Origin: Ectothiorhodospiraceae bacterium | GTDB lineage: Bacteria > Pseudomonadota > Gammaproteobacteria > Nitrococcales > Halorhodospiraceae | DNA length: 40,154 nucleotides | Reading direction: 5' to 3' | NCBI GenBank assembly: GCA_003552625.1 | Contig: PUNM01000075.1 | Span: forward strand, 1 to 40,154 | Part shown: positions 9,316 to 18,471 of the stretch, one piece after another | Numbering within the stretch: the stretch's first letter is position 1 | Layout of the letters: the number at the start of each line of letters is the position of its first letter | The notes under the pieces: model-generated | What the model saw: the letters and a program-made list of their open reading frames with translations, nothing else | Database searches by the model: none | What the model was told of the DNA's origin: nothing | Made by a program: the position numbers and the translations under genes

Positions 9316-10905
9316 GTGAACAACCACCTCGCGGCTGATATCCACGCCCACCGGATCCTGATTCTCGACTTCGGGTCGCAATATACCCAGCTGATTGCCC
9401 GCCGGGTTCGGGAGTCGGGCGTCTACTGCGAGATTCGTGCCTGTGACAGTGGGAACGAAGCGGTCCGCGGCTTTGCTCCGTCCGGGGTGATCCTCTCCGG
9501 CGGCCCCGAGTCGGTTACCTACGAGCAGACGCCGCGCGTGCCGGAGGCGGTCTTCGAGCTGGGGGTGCCGGTACTCGGTATCTGCTACGGGATGCAGGCC
9601 ATGGCCGCGCAGCTGGGCGGGCGCGTGGCCGCCTCCGAGCACAAGGAGTTCGGCTACGCCCAGGTCCGGGCCCGCGGCCACTCCCGGCTCCTGCGGGCCA
9701 TCGAGGATCATGCCAGTGCCGAGGGGTACGGGCTGCTCGATGTCTGGATGAGCCATGGTGATCGGGTCGAGGTCCCACCGGAAGGCTTTCAGGTTATCGC
9801 CGAGACGGACGCTGCTCCGGTTGCGGGGATTGGGAATGACGAGCGTCGCTGGTACGGCGTGCAGTTCCATCCCGAAGTCACGCATACGCCGCAGGGTGGG
9901 CGGATCCTCGAGCGTTTCGTCCGTGAGATCTGCGGTTGCCCCGGGGACTGGACGCCCGGGAATATTGTCGAGGACAGCGTCGCCCGTATCCGCGAACAAG
10001 TTGGCGATCGGCATGTGGTGCTCGGTCTCTCGGGCGGTGTGGACTCCTCCGTGACCGCGGCGTTGCTCCACCAGGCTGTCGGCGAGCAGCTGACATGCGT
10101 CTTTGTCGATAACGGCCTGCTGCGGCTGGGCGAGGTGGAGCAGGTCATGACGACTTTCGCGCGTCACATGGGCGTGCGGGTCATCCATGTGGATGCGGAG
10201 GATCGCTTCCTCGCGGCGCTCGAAGGTGTCGAGGATCCGGAGGAAAAGCGCCGGATCATCGGCAACCTCTTTGTGGAGATCTTCGATGAGCAGGCGGCGA
10301 AGCTCGAGGGGGTGGAGTTCCTGGCGCAGGGGACTATTTATCCCGACGTGGTCGAGTCCGCCGGCAATGCCGGGGGCAAGTCGCATGTCATCAAGTCTCA
10401 CCACAACGTGGGGGGACTGCCGGAGACCATGAAGCTCAAACTCGTCGAGCCACTTCGCGAACTCTTCAAGGACGAGGTTCGGCGCGTGGGGCTCGAGCTG
10501 GGCTTGCCGGCGGATATGCTCTACCGCCACCCCTTTCCCGGCCCGGGGTTGGGCGTACGGATCCTCGGTGAAGTGCGCAAGGTCTACGCCGATCTGCTGC
10601 GCCGGGCCGACGCCATCTTCATTGAAGAGCTTCGCAACGCCGGCTGGTACGACCGCACGAGCCAGGCCTTTGCCGTTTTTCTGCCGGTACGCTCCGTAGG
10701 AGTCACCGGTGACGGCCGGCGTTACGAGTACGTCATTGCCTTGCGGGCGGTGGAGACGGTGGACTTCATGACCGCGCGCTGGGCGCATCTCCCCTATGAC
10801 TTCCTGGATCACTGCTCCCGGCGGATCATTAACGAGATCGATGGCATATCCCGGGTGGTCTACGACATCTCCGGAAAGCCGCCGGCGACCATCGAGTGGG
10901 AGTGA
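9316..10905 (+). CDS. guaA: GMP synthase (glutamine-hydrolysing)
   Basis: The 529-residue enzyme aminates XMP to GMP. The N-terminal class I glutamine amidotransferase domain has [17 protein letters not shown] and the nucleophile Cys90 in [10 protein letters not shown], with the His-Glu pair in QFHPEVTHT. The ATP pyrophosphatase domain has the P-loop [14 protein letters not shown], and the dimerisation domain ends in the canonical PPATIEWE. The start is GTG at 9316 behind a CCAGGAGCGC site; no better ATG exists. It forms an operon with guaB and overlaps tadA by 4 bases. Confidence 0.97.
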   Translation: MNNHLAADIHAHRILILDFGSQYTQLIARRVRESGVYCEIRACDSGNEAVRGFAPSGVILSGGPESVTYEQTPRVPEAVFELGVPVLGICYGMQAMAAQLGGRVAASEHKEFGYAQVRARGHSRLLRAIEDHASAEGYGLLDVWMSHGDRVEVPPEGFQVIAETDAAPVAGIGNDERRWYGVQFHPEVTHTPQGGRILERFVREICGCPGDWTPGNIVEDSVARIREQVGDRHVVLGLSGGVDSSVTAALLHQAVGEQLTCVFVDNGLLRLGEVEQVMTTFARHMGVRVIHVDAEDRFLAALEGVEDPEEKRRIIGNLFVEIFDEQAAKLEGVEFLAQGTIYPDVVESAGNAGGKSHVIKSHHNVGGLPETMKLKLVEPLRELFKDEVRRVGLELGLPADMLYRHPFPGPGLGVRILGEVRKVYADLLRRADAIFIEELRNAGWYDRTSQAFAVFLPVRSVGVTGDGRRYEYVIALRAVETVDFMTARWAHLPYDFLDHCSRRIINEIDGISRVVYDISGKPPATIEWE

Positions 10906-11351
10906 CCCCGGATCAGCACTGGATGGAGCGAGCCCTGGAGCTCGCCCGTGAGGCGGGCGCCGCCGGTGAGGTCCCGGTCGGTGCGGTTGTCGTCCGGGAT
11001 GGGGTGCCGCTCGGGGAGGGTTTCAATCGGCCGATCGCGGCTGTCGATCCCACCGCTCATGCCGAGGTGATCGCCTTGCGTCGCGCCGCGGCGGCTGCTG
11101 ACGCCTACCGCCTGCCCGGCGCCACTCTCTACGTGACCCTCGAACCCTGTTTCATGTGCGCCGGCGCTCTGATCCACGCCCGCATCGAACGGCTCGTCTT
11201 CGCGGCCCCTGATCCCAAAACCGGAGCCTGCGGCGGTCAGTTTGATCTGCTCGCCCTGCCGGGGCACAACCACCGGGTGTCAGTCTCCGGTGGAGTCTGC
11301 GCCGAGGCCAGCAGCCAGTTGCTCAGAGAGTTCTTCAGGGCGCGCCGCTGA
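10902..11351 (+). CDS. tadA: tRNA-specific adenosine deaminase
   Basis: The product (149 residues from GTG 10902) deaminates the wobble adenosine of tRNA-Arg(ACG) to inosine. The zinc/catalytic motifs are intact: HAE in [11 protein letters not shown] (His ligand, Glu proton shuttle) and PCxxC in [11 protein letters not shown] chose GTG 10902 because it overlaps the guaA stop as GTGA and yields an N terminus ([15 protein letters not shown]) like other TadA proteins; GTG 10896 would add two residues. The overlap suggests translational coupling to guaA. A weak promoter match for the next gene starts just after its stop. Confidence 0.95.
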   Translation: MTPDQHWMERALELAREAGAAGEVPVGAVVVRDGVPLGEGFNRPIAAVDPTAHAEVIALRRAAAAADAYRLPGATLYVTLEPCFMCAGALIHARIERLVFAAPDPKTGACGGQFDLLALPGHNHRVSVSGGVCAEASSQLLREFFRARR

Positions 11352-11355
11352 TCGG

Positions 11356-11385
11356 TTGAGGGGGGGGACGGGGCAGGCCTATAGT
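11356..11385 (+). promoter_or_regulatory. Predicted promoter of the chalcone-isomerase-like gene
   Basis: TTGAGG (11356-11361) and TATAGT (11380-11385) are separated by 18 bp, immediately after tadA and about 50 bases before the next start. The -10 is a 5/6 match, and the spacing is the same as at guaB. Confidence 0.5.
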
Positions 11386-11436
11386 GAGCGGGCGCGGCAA
11401 TCTGGCCGCTCGGTCCACTAGTCCAGGGAGGTGCCG

Positions 11437-12051
11437 ATGCTCCGGAGCCTGTCCTTTTTGTCCTGGATGCTCGTCCCGCTGGTTGCCGGCTTAATGGCCG
11501 CCTCTCCCGTGCTCGCCGATCGCGCCGAGCATGTGGAGCGCGCGGGCAAAGAGATTCCGAAAACCGTGGAGCACCCCGGTGCGGAGACACCGCTGCGCCT
11601 CAACGGAACCGGCGTGATGCGTCGCTATTTTCAGGATATCTACGTCGCCGCCCTGTATCTGCCGGAGCGCGAGCAGGAGGCGCAGGCCATCCTCGGCGCC
11701 GATGACCAGGTGCGGCGGCTGGAACTGCACTTTGTCTTCCGGCGTGTGGGTGGCGATCGTTTTATCAGCGAGTTTGAGAGCGGCATGGAGGAGAGCCTCT
11801 CCGGGGAGCGCCTCGAGGTTATGCGGACGGCCTTTGAGACCTACCGTGACGCCTTTGAAACCGATGTGGTGGACGGCGACGTCATCACCTACGACTATCA
11901 CCCCGGCGAAGGGACTCGGATCCTTCTCAATGGCGATGAGGTCGCGCACATAGAAGACCCTCTCTATTTCGAGGCGTTGCTTGCCATGTGGATTGGTGAG
12001 GACGCTGTCGATGGGGATATCCGGGACGGGCTGCTCGGCGTCGACGGATAA
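11437..12051 (+). CDS. Exported chalcone-isomerase-like domain protein
   Basis: The 204-residue protein has a signal peptide (hydrophobic about residues 8-22, likely cut after VLA at 27). A chalcone-isomerase-like fold follows, of the bacterial periplasmic type: LRLNGTGVMRRYFQDIYVAALYLPE, then VRRLELHFVFRRVGGDRF, and a C-terminal LYFEALLAMWIGEDAVDGDIRDGLLG. Bacterial members lack flavonoid chemistry and are thought to bind lipids or fatty acids, but the role is unproven. ATG 11437 is preferred over GTG 11431 because it follows AGGGAGG at a normal distance. The next gene starts 26 bases on but appears to have its own promoter. Confidence 0.85.
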   Translation: MLRSLSFLSWMLVPLVAGLMAASPVLADRAEHVERAGKEIPKTVEHPGAETPLRLNGTGVMRRYFQDIYVAALYLPEREQEAQAILGADDQVRRLELHFVFRRVGGDRFISEFESGMEESLSGERLEVMRTAFETYRDAFETDVVDGDVITYDYHPGEGTRILLNGDEVAHIEDPLYFEALLAMWIGEDAVDGDIRDGLLGVDG

Positions 12052-12070
12052 GCGGGTCCGCGGCTATAGT
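12041..12070 (+). promoter_or_regulatory. Predicted promoter giving a leaderless mRNA for the DnaE-like gene
   Basis: TCGACG (12041-12046; 4/6 to TTGACA) and TATAGT (12065-12070) have an 18-bp spacer. The -10 ends six bases before the ATG at 12077, so transcription would start at or next to the start codon. There is no Shine-Dalgarno sequence, which fits a leaderless message. Confidence 0.42.
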
Positions 12071-12076
12071 CGATGC

Positions 12077-13873
12077 ATGGACGACGATGCGACAACGCTG
12101 ATCTCTTTCCGCGGGGGTGCAATTGAGCGCGCCGCCTGGGATCGACTTTGGGACGCTGCCGACGGGGCCTGCGCGCGCCGGGCGCTGGGGAGTCGGCGTG
12201 AGCGCTATCGGCGTCGTGTCCAGGAAGAGATGGCTGCCTTTGCCCAGCTGGGCCTGGAACCCGGGGTTCTTCTCGAGGTCTCCTGGCTGGTCGGCGATCT
12301 ACGGGGGCGTGGTGTCACGTTCGGGCCCGGGTACGGGCCGCAGTCGGGATCGCTGCTGCTGCACCTGCTGGGCCTGAACGGCGTCGATCCTCTCGATCAC
12401 GGTCTGCCGTTTCTCGGTTTCGGTCGGGAGCTGGAGGCGCGCCGACTCCATCTGCGCGTGGCGAGTCGCGCCGAACAGGCGGAACTGGCGGCGGCGCTGC
12501 GCAAGTGGGGACAGGCTGATCCGCGTTTCGCAAATGATGAGCGGACGCTTGAAGTCGTCATCGGTCGCGACCCTGGGCTCGCCCTGACCCGGGAGATGGC
12601 GCGCATGGCCGAGCAGGCCAGCGGTGGTCACTCCTGCGATCCGCTGCACTGGGTCTACCCCTGGGACGATCCGGAGACGCTGCGGCTGATTGCCCGCGGG
12701 GAGACCGAAGGCATCCCGCAACTCGATGGTGAGCAGCTTCGGGAGGCCTTGCGGGCAGCCGCCCCGCGCACGCTCGATGAGGTGATCCAGGTGGTGGTTG
12801 CCACGCGCGACGCCGGTCCGCACGGGCTGCGTGATCGTTATCTGGCGGCACGCAGCGGTGTAGAACGCCCGGCGCTGCCCCATCCCGAGCTCGAGGAAGT
12901 GTTGGCATCCACGGCCAATGTCTGGCTTTTCCGGGAGCAGGTGGTGATCGCGGTGGCCCGTCTGGCGGGATGCTCGAGCGAGCAGGCCGTCCGCTCGGTG
13001 CAGCGCCTCTCGGAGGAGGGGAGCGAGGCGCGGGAAGGTTCCTATTCCCAGCAGTTGGCCGAGCGGGTGGCGGAAAGGTGCTCGGTGCCCTACGCCCGCG
13101 GCCTGTACCTGGTGCGCAGCCTTCGCCAATCGCTGGCGCAGGTGGTGGATCGCAGCGCGGTCCTGGCCGAGGTAACCGAAGCGTACCGCCAGGCATACTA
13201 CAAAGCCCGCTATCCTGCGGCTTTCCAGGCTGCACGAATGAACGCATGCCTGGCTCAGGTCTCCCCTCGGCACGGATTGCGCTATATGGCCCGCGGCGGT
13301 GTCAGTGCCCGGTGCCCTCATCGGGAGGCCGTGATCGCCCTGTGCCGGGAGGCGGTGCGTGACGGGCTGACGGTGCTCCCGCCGGACGTTAATCGTAGTC
13401 GCTGGGGGTTTCAGGCAGAAGATCGAAATTCTCTACGGTTTGGTCTTGGGCTCATTGCCGGAATCGATCGTAGCGCTGCGGAACGACTCGCAGCACGGCG
13501 TCGTGGCAGTGACTATCGAAGCCTGATGGATCTGGTGGTGCGCGGGTTCGATGGCGCAGCCCGCATCGACCAGATCGAGCCCCTGATCTTCTCCGGTGCC
13601 TTGGGAGATTTTGGTCGTGATCGCTGGGCGCTGCGCCGCGAGCTCGACCAGGTTCGGCAGCCGCGGCGGGCGTGGCAGAACGCGTACGCGTCCTCCCGGG
13701 GGGCAGGGTCTGATGGTTTCCCCGAACTTCGCGGCCCCGAGGGGTGGCACGGGGAGAGTTCAGCGGAGGGCTGGGGCTTTCAGCGGGAGTTGGATGTCCT
13801 CGGCTGCGTCCCGTCCCGTCAGTATTTTCCGGAGCCTGCTGCCGAGTCCGAACGCCTCCGCCCGGTGCGCTGA
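12077..13873 (+). CDS. DnaE-like pseudo-polymerase lacking PHP domain and catalytic aspartates
   Basis: The 598-residue protein aligns by eye with the middle of DNA polymerase III alpha. Residues ~48-113 match the start of the palm (FGPGYGPQSGSLLLHLLGL..DPLDHGLPF versus the DnaE GPGRGSGAGSL..DPL..LLF region). ~198-245 match the segment usually reading VFQLESRGM..ALVALFRPG. ~270-312 match the YQEQVMQIA region (here WLFREQVVIAVARLAG). ~368-390 match the YQTxxLKAxYPAEF region (here YRQAYYKARYPAAFQAA). ~432-510 match the helix-hairpin-helix part (LPPDVNRSRWGF, LRFGLGLIAGI, EPLIFSGALGDFG). ~562-588 match the conserved segment ending the HhH part. The PDFDVDF block with two catalytic Asp and the KFDFLGLR block with the third are gone, as are the N-terminal PHP domain and the C-terminal OB/tau-binding region. 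The frame is uninterrupted, so it appears to be a maintained non-catalytic paralogue. ATG 12077 has no clear ribosome-binding site. Confidence 0.78.
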   Translation: MDDDATTLISFRGGAIERAAWDRLWDAADGACARRALGSRRERYRRRVQEEMAAFAQLGLEPGVLLEVSWLVGDLRGRGVTFGPGYGPQSGSLLLHLLGLNGVDPLDHGLPFLGFGRELEARRLHLRVASRAEQAELAAALRKWGQADPRFANDERTLEVVIGRDPGLALTREMARMAEQASGGHSCDPLHWVYPWDDPETLRLIARGETEGIPQLDGEQLREALRAAAPRTLDEVIQVVVATRDAGPHGLRDRYLAARSGVERPALPHPELEEVLASTANVWLFREQVVIAVARLAGCSSEQAVRSVQRLSEEGSEAREGSYSQQLAERVAERCSVPYARGLYLVRSLRQSLAQVVDRSAVLAEVTEAYRQAYYKARYPAAFQAARMNACLAQVSPRHGLRYMARGGVSARCPHREAVIALCREAVRDGLTVLPPDVNRSRWGFQAEDRNSLRFGLGLIAGIDRSAAERLAARRRGSDYRSLMDLVVRGFDGAARIDQIEPLIFSGALGDFGRDRWALRRELDQVRQPRRAWQNAYASSRGAGSDGFPELRGPEGWHGESSAEGWGFQRELDVLGCVPSRQYFPEPAAESERLRPVR

Positions 13874-14217
13874 AATGCGGCGGGGCTTGAATTCGCAGCC
13901 CAACTGTCTCACAGTATAGCGACGCTGGCGGTCGCAGGGCGGCCGCATAGGCATGAAAAGGAAGATGCCGAGACCCGGAGTCGCAGGACGGCCCGCTGGC
14001 TGGCTCGGCATCGTCAAACGGGCTGAGGCCCCTGTCCGAGACACGCCCGCCGGTGTGCGGGCGCATGCCGCGAAAATCCATCGGAAGCAGTAGAGAGGCA
14101 ACCACAACGTAACCTACCTAGCGGTACCGGTGACGCGGAGTCTCCGATTCCGATCCGGAGAGATGTATCCATGGCGCGCGTGCGCCGGGACAGTCCATCA
14201 CCAAGCAGAGGTGAGTT
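13874..14217 (+). promoter_or_regulatory. Gene-free 344-bp leader with hairpins upstream of the betaine genes
   Basis: No protein gene is supported here. A possible promoter is TTCGCA (13892-13897), 17 bp, TATAGC (13915-13920). Downstream are several inverted repeats. GATGCCGAG (13964-13972) pairs with 14004-14012. CGCCCGC (14044-14050) pairs with 14057-14063. TCTCCG (14141-14146) pairs with CGGAGA (14156-14161). GGCGC (14173-14177) pairs with 14182-14186. An imperfect direct repeat around GTCGCAGG.CGGCC occurs at about 13931-13945 and 13980-13995. The gsmt ribosome-binding site (AGAGGTGAG) is at the end. If the promoter is real, the untranslated leader is near 290 bases, long enough for RNA-based control. 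The structure is seen in the sequence; regulation is inference. Confidence 0.5.
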
Positions 14218-15024
14218 ATGAGTGTTCAGACTGAGCAGGACTTCGGGGCGGACCCGACCAAGGTTCGGGACACCGACCACTACACGGAAGAGTACGTTGA
14301 CGGCTTCGTCGACAAGTGGGACGACCTCATCGACTGGGATAGCCGTGCCAAGAGCGAGGGTGATTTCTTCATCGAGGAGCTCAAGAAGCGCGGGGCCAAG
14401 CGCGTGCTCGACGTCGCAACCGGTACGGGTTTCCACTCGGTTCGCCTGCGCGAGGCCGGTTTCGAGGTCGTGAGCGCTGACGGCAGCGCCGAGATGCTGG
14501 CCAAGGCGTTTGAAAATGGCCGAAAACGCGGTCATATCCTGCGCACCGTCCAGGTTGACTGGCGGTGGCTGAACCAGGATATCCACGGTCGCTACGATGC
14601 CATCATCTGCCTCGGCAACTCCTTTACCCACCTCTTTAACGAACGCGACCGCCGCAAGACCCTCGCCGAGTTCTACTCCGCCCTCAATCACGACGGCGTC
14701 CTGATCCTGGACCAGCGCAACTACGACGGCATCCTGGATCACGGCTACGACTCCAGCCACACCTACTATTACTGCGGCGATGATGTCTCCGTGTATCCGG
14801 AGCACGTGGACGACGGGCTGGCGCGGTTCAAGTACGACTTTTCCGACGGGTCGACCTACTACCTGAACATGTTCCCGCTGCGTAAGGAGTACACGCGGCG
14901 GTTGATGCATGAGGTCGGCTTCCAGCACATCGATACCTACGGCGACTTCAAGGAGACCTACCGCGACGCGGACCCGGACTTCTTCATTCACGTCGCCGAG
15001 AAAGCGTATCGGGAGGAGGACTGA
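14218..15024 (+). CDS. Glycine/sarcosine N-methyltransferase (betaine synthesis)
   Basis: The 268-residue cytosolic class I methyltransferase makes sarcosine and then dimethylglycine from glycine with two SAM, the first part of de novo glycine betaine synthesis. The N-terminal sequence EQDFGADPTKVRDTDHYTEE and the core closely match the Ectothiorhodospira halochloris GSMT as I remember it. SAM motif I is VLDVATGTG (63-71); ICLGNSFTHLF, DQRNYDGILDHGYDSSH and DPDFFIHVAEK are family signatures. The protein is highly acidic, as in halophile enzymes. It is the first gene of the unit; SDMT starts three bases after its stop, with its GGAGGAGGA ribosome site inside this gene's end. Regulation by salt is expected from the pathway but not shown by sequence. 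Confidence 0.97.
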   Translation: MSVQTEQDFGADPTKVRDTDHYTEEYVDGFVDKWDDLIDWDSRAKSEGDFFIEELKKRGAKRVLDVATGTGFHSVRLREAGFEVVSADGSAEMLAKAFENGRKRGHILRTVQVDWRWLNQDIHGRYDAIICLGNSFTHLFNERDRRKTLAEFYSALNHDGVLILDQRNYDGILDHGYDSSHTYYYCGDDVSVYPEHVDDGLARFKYDFSDGSTYYLNMFPLRKEYTRRLMHEVGFQHIDTYGDFKETYRDADPDFFIHVAEKAYREED

Positions 15025-15027
15025 TTC

Positions 15028-15864
15028 ATGAGTCGGTACAACGACGAGGCCATTGAGACGGCCCGCCAGTACTACAACAGCGAGGACGCTGACAACTTCT
15101 ACTACCACATCTGGGGTGGTGAGGACCTCCACGTCGGGATCTACCAGGACGACGAGGAGTCGATCTTTGATGCCAGCCGCCGGACGACCGCGCGGATGGC
15201 GTCAAAGCTGAAGAACCTCAGTGCCGACAGCTACGTACTCGACGTCGGCGCCGGCTACGGCGGTGTGGCGCGCTATCTGGCGCACACGTACGGCTGCCGC
15301 GTGGTCGCTCTCAATCTGTCTGAGCGGGAGAACGAGCGTGGCCGGCAGATGAACAAGGAGCAGGGCGTCGATCACCTGATCGAGGTCGTGGACGGGGCAT
15401 TCGAGGATATCCCCTACGAGGCCTCGACCTTCGACGTGGTCTGGTGCCAGGACTCGTTCCTGCACAGCGGAGACCGGCCCCGCGTGATGAGCGAGGTCGC
15501 CCGCGTGCTCAAGCCCGGCGGGGAGTTCATCTTCACGGACCCGATGCAGGCTGACGACTGCCCGGACGGAGTCCTGCAGCCGATCCTCGACCGGATCCAT
15601 CTTTCCACGATGGGGTCCCCGAGCTTCTACCAGGAGGAGCTGCGCAAGCACGGCCTGGAGCTGCTCGAGTTCGAAGACAATACCCCGCACCTTCCCCGGC
15701 ACTACGGGCGTGTCCATAAGGAGCTTGAGCGCCGCCAGCCGGAACTGGACGGGATGGTCTCCGACGAGTACATCGCCCGCATGAAGAAAGGGCTGCAGCA
15801 TTGGGTCGAGGGTGGCAACAACGGCTACTTGGCCTGGGGCATTTTCCACTTCCAGAAGAACTGA
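15028..15864 (+). CDS. Sarcosine/dimethylglycine N-methyltransferase (betaine synthesis)
   Basis: The 278-residue class I methyltransferase completes betaine synthesis (sarcosine to dimethylglycine to glycine betaine), using one or two SAM. SAM motif I is VLDVGAGYGG (70-79); the motif II/III region reads VWCQDSFLHSG and the acceptor-loop region FTDPMQADDC. It ends LAWGIFHFQK, as in known SDMT proteins. It is tightly coupled to GSMT. A hairpin with a T-rich tail lies between this gene and metK, so betaine enzymes and SAM-cycle enzymes may be made in different amounts from the same promoter. The gene is acidic and GC-rich like its partner, with no sign of recent transfer in composition. Confidence 0.97.
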   Translation: MSRYNDEAIETARQYYNSEDADNFYYHIWGGEDLHVGIYQDDEESIFDASRRTTARMASKLKNLSADSYVLDVGAGYGGVARYLAHTYGCRVVALNLSERENERGRQMNKEQGVDHLIEVVDGAFEDIPYEASTFDVVWCQDSFLHSGDRPRVMSEVARVLKPGGEFIFTDPMQADDCPDGVLQPILDRIHLSTMGSPSFYQEELRKHGLELLEFEDNTPHLPRHYGRVHKELERRQPELDGMVSDEYIARMKKGLQHWVEGGNNGYLAWGIFHFQKN

Positions 15865-15878
15865 TCACAGTTCGCCCC

Positions 15879-15925
15879 AAGCCCCTGTGGCGCTGGCCAT
15901 CGGCCGCGCGGCGGGGGCTTTGTTT
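15879..15925 (+). terminator. Terminator or attenuator between SDMT and metK
   Basis: AAGCCCC (15879-15885) pairs with GGGGCTT (15914-15920). An inner helix GCGC-GGCC/GGCC-GCGC (15890-15898 with 15902-15909, one bulge) caps it, and TGTTT follows. It lies 14 bases after SDMT and 33 bases before metK. The T-run is interrupted, so termination is probably partial. Confidence 0.72.
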
Positions 15926-15957
15926 CAATGTCGAATCCTGAGCGAGAAGGAGAAACC

Positions 15958-17124
15958 ATGAGCAAGCGCTACCTCTTTACCTCCGAGTCGGTGTCCGAGG
16001 GCCACCCGGACAAGATGGCCGACCAGATTTCGGACGCCCTGCTGGACGAGTTCCTCAAGCAGGATCCGAAGTCCCGTGTTGCCGCCGAGACCATGATCCA
16101 GACCGGAATGGTCATCGTGGCCGGGGAGATCAAGAGCACGGCCAAGATCAATGTCGAGCCGCTGGTCCGCGACGTCGTGCGCGATATCGGCTACACCAGC
16201 TCCGACATGGGCTTCGATGCCGACACCTGCGCCGTTCTCAACGCACTGGGTGAGCAGTCCCCGGACATCAACCAGGGCGTTGACCGCGCCAAGGAAGAGG
16301 AGCAGGGCGCTGGCGACCAGGGCCTGATGTTTGGCTACGCCACCAATGAGACCAACGTGCTCATGCCGGCGGCCATTCACTACTCGCACCTTCTGGTCAA
16401 GCGCCAGTCCGAGGTTCGCAACTCCGGCAAGCTGCCGTGGCTGCGCCCGGACGCCAAGAGCCAGGTCACTTTCGCGTACGAAGGCGACAAGATCGTCGGC
16501 TGCGACGCGGTAGTCCTCTCCACCCAGCACGATGAGTCGGTGGACCAAAAGACGGTCCACGAGGGCGTGATGGAAGAGATCATCAAGCCGGTCCTGGGTG
16601 ATACTGGCTGGCTTACCGCTGACACGAACTACCACATCAACCCGACCGGGCGCTTCGTCACTGGCGGTCCGTTGGGCGACTGTGGCCTGACCGGCCGTAA
16701 GATCATCGTCGACACCTACGGCGGCATGGGCCGTCACGGCGGCGGTGCCTTCTCGGGCAAGGACCCGTCCAAGGTGGACCGTTCCGCGGCCTACGCCGGC
16801 CGTTACGTGGCCAAGAACATCGTGGCCGCCGGCCTTGCGGACCGCTGCGAGGTCCAGCTCTCCTACGCCATCGGCGTGGCCGAGCCGACCTCCGTCAATG
16901 TTGAGACCTTCGGTACTGGCAAGGTCGACGACGAGACCATCAATAAGCTCGTCCGCGACAACTTCGACCTGCGCCCGTACGGCATCCTCAAGATGCTGGG
17001 CCTCGAGCAGCCGATCTACCGCCCGACGGCGGCCTACGGGCACTTTGGTCGCGAGGACATCGACGTGCCGTGGGAGCGTACCGACCGCGCTGCCGCCCTT
17101 AAGGACGCCGCTGGTCTCAAGTAA
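15958..17124 (+). CDS. metK: S-adenosylmethionine synthetase
   Basis: The 388-residue enzyme makes SAM from methionine and ATP. Signature blocks are all present: [15 protein letters not shown] at the N terminus, [12 protein letters not shown], and the P-loop-like [22 protein letters not shown] 15958 follows GAAGGAG and gives the usual [15 protein letters not shown] terminus; the in-frame ATG at 15928 is rejected. Location next to the betaine methyltransferases points to supplying the three SAM consumed per betaine. ahcY follows after 27 bases. Confidence 0.98.
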   Translation: MSKRYLFTSESVSEGHPDKMADQISDALLDEFLKQDPKSRVAAETMIQTGMVIVAGEIKSTAKINVEPLVRDVVRDIGYTSSDMGFDADTCAVLNALGEQSPDINQGVDRAKEEEQGAGDQGLMFGYATNETNVLMPAAIHYSHLLVKRQSEVRNSGKLPWLRPDAKSQVTFAYEGDKIVGCDAVVLSTQHDESVDQKTVHEGVMEEIIKPVLGDTGWLTADTNYHINPTGRFVTGGPLGDCGLTGRKIIVDTYGGMGRHGGGAFSGKDPSKVDRSAAYAGRYVAKNIVAAGLADRCEVQLSYAIGVAEPTSVNVETFGTGKVDDETINKLVRDNFDLRPYGILKMLGLEQPIYRPTAAYGHFGREDIDVPWERTDRAAALKDAAGLK

Positions 17125-17151
17125 CCGAATTACAAGGAGTCAAGTCACAGC

Positions 17152-18444
17152 ATGAGTAACCAAGACTACAAGGTAGCGGACATCTCCCTGGCCGATTGGG
17201 GTCGTAAGGAGATCAATATCGCCGAGAGCGAGATGCCGGGTCTGATGGAGACCCGGCGTGAGTATGGCCCGCAGCAGCCGCTGAAGGGCGCTCGCATCGC
17301 CGGCTGCCTTCACATGACCATCCAGACGGCAGTGCTGATCGAGACGCTCCAGGAGCTCGGCGCCGAGGTCCGTTGGTCCTCCTGCAACATCTTCTCGACG
17401 CAGGACCAGGCCGCAGCGGCGGTTGCCGCCAACGGCACGCCGGTCTTCGCCTGGAAGGGCGAGACCGAGGAGGAGTACTGGTGGTGCATCGATCAGACGA
17501 TCAACGGGCCGGACGGCTGGAAGCCGAACATGCTTCTGGACGACGGCGGCGACCTGACCGAGGTCATCCACAAGCAGTACCCGGAGCTGATGAAGGACAT
17601 CTACGGTGTCTCCGAGGAGACCACGACCGGTGTCCATCGCCTCTACGAGATGAGCCGTAAAGGCGAACTCGGGATGCCGGCGTTCAACGTGAACGACTCG
17701 GTCACCAAGTCCAAGTTCGACAACCTCTACGGCTGCCGTGAGTCGCTGGTCGATAGCATCAAGCGCGCCACCGACGTCATGATCGCCGGTAAGACCGCTG
17801 TCGTCTGCGGGTTTGGCGACGTGGGCAAGGGCTCCGCCCAGTCCCTGCGCGGTCTGGGTGCCCAGGTCTGGGTGACCGAGGTCGATCCGATCTGTGCGCT
17901 CCAGGCGTCCATGGACGGCTACAAGGTCGTCACCATGGAGGAGGCTGCGGCGGTGGCGGATATCTTCGTCACGGCGACGGGCAACTACAATGTGATCACC
18001 CACGATCACATGAAGGCCATGAAGAACGAGGCGATCGTCTGCAACATCGGGCACTTCGACAACGAGATCGATGTGGCGAGCCTCAAGCAGTACAAGTGGG
18101 ACGAGATCAAGCCCCAGGTCGATCACATTGAGTTCCCGGATGGCAAGAAGATCATCCTGCTGGCTGAGGGTCGTCTGGTGAACCTGGGCTGCGCGACCGG
18201 CCACCCCTCCTTCGTGATGTCCAACTCGTTCACGAACCAGACGCTTGCCCAGATGGAGCTGTTCAACAACCCGGGCAAGTACGAGAAGGACGTCTACGTG
18301 CTGCCCAAGCACCTGGACGAGAAGGTCGCTGCGCTGCACCTGGGCCGTGTCGACGCCCACTTGACCCGTCTCAGCCAGGAGCAGGCCGATTACATCGGCG
18401 TCTCGGTCGACGGGCCGTACAAGCCGGAGTGGTATCGCTACTAA
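17152..18444 (+). CDS. ahcY: Adenosylhomocysteinase (SAH hydrolase)
   Basis: The 430-residue NAD-dependent enzyme splits S-adenosylhomocysteine to adenosine and homocysteine, relieving product inhibition of GSMT/SDMT. Visible motifs are [44 protein letters not shown] (substrate/cofactor Lys), the NAD fold [25 protein letters not shown], and the C terminus PYKPEWYRY. The ribosome site is AAGGAGT. The 27-base gap to metK leaves no room for a separate SAH riboswitch, so it is probably read through from metK. Confidence 0.98.
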   Translation: MSNQDYKVADISLADWGRKEINIAESEMPGLMETRREYGPQQPLKGARIAGCLHMTIQTAVLIETLQELGAEVRWSSCNIFSTQDQAAAAVAANGTPVFAWKGETEEEYWWCIDQTINGPDGWKPNMLLDDGGDLTEVIHKQYPELMKDIYGVSEETTTGVHRLYEMSRKGELGMPAFNVNDSVTKSKFDNLYGCRESLVDSIKRATDVMIAGKTAVVCGFGDVGKGSAQSLRGLGAQVWVTEVDPICALQASMDGYKVVTMEEAAAVADIFVTATGNYNVITHDHMKAMKNEAIVCNIGHFDNEIDVASLKQYKWDEIKPQVDHIEFPDGKKIILLAEGRLVNLGCATGHPSFVMSNSFTNQTLAQMELFNNPGKYEKDVYVLPKHLDEKVAALHLGRVDAHLTRLSQEQADYIGVSVDGPYKPEWYRY

Positions 18445-18471
18445 GGCGGTACGTGCGGCTTGGCCGGAAAG

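Noticed and set aside
17125-17151. SAH riboswitch before ahcY
   Set aside because: The gap is only 27 bases, and neither it nor the metF gap (18445-18598) shows the SAH riboswitch core.
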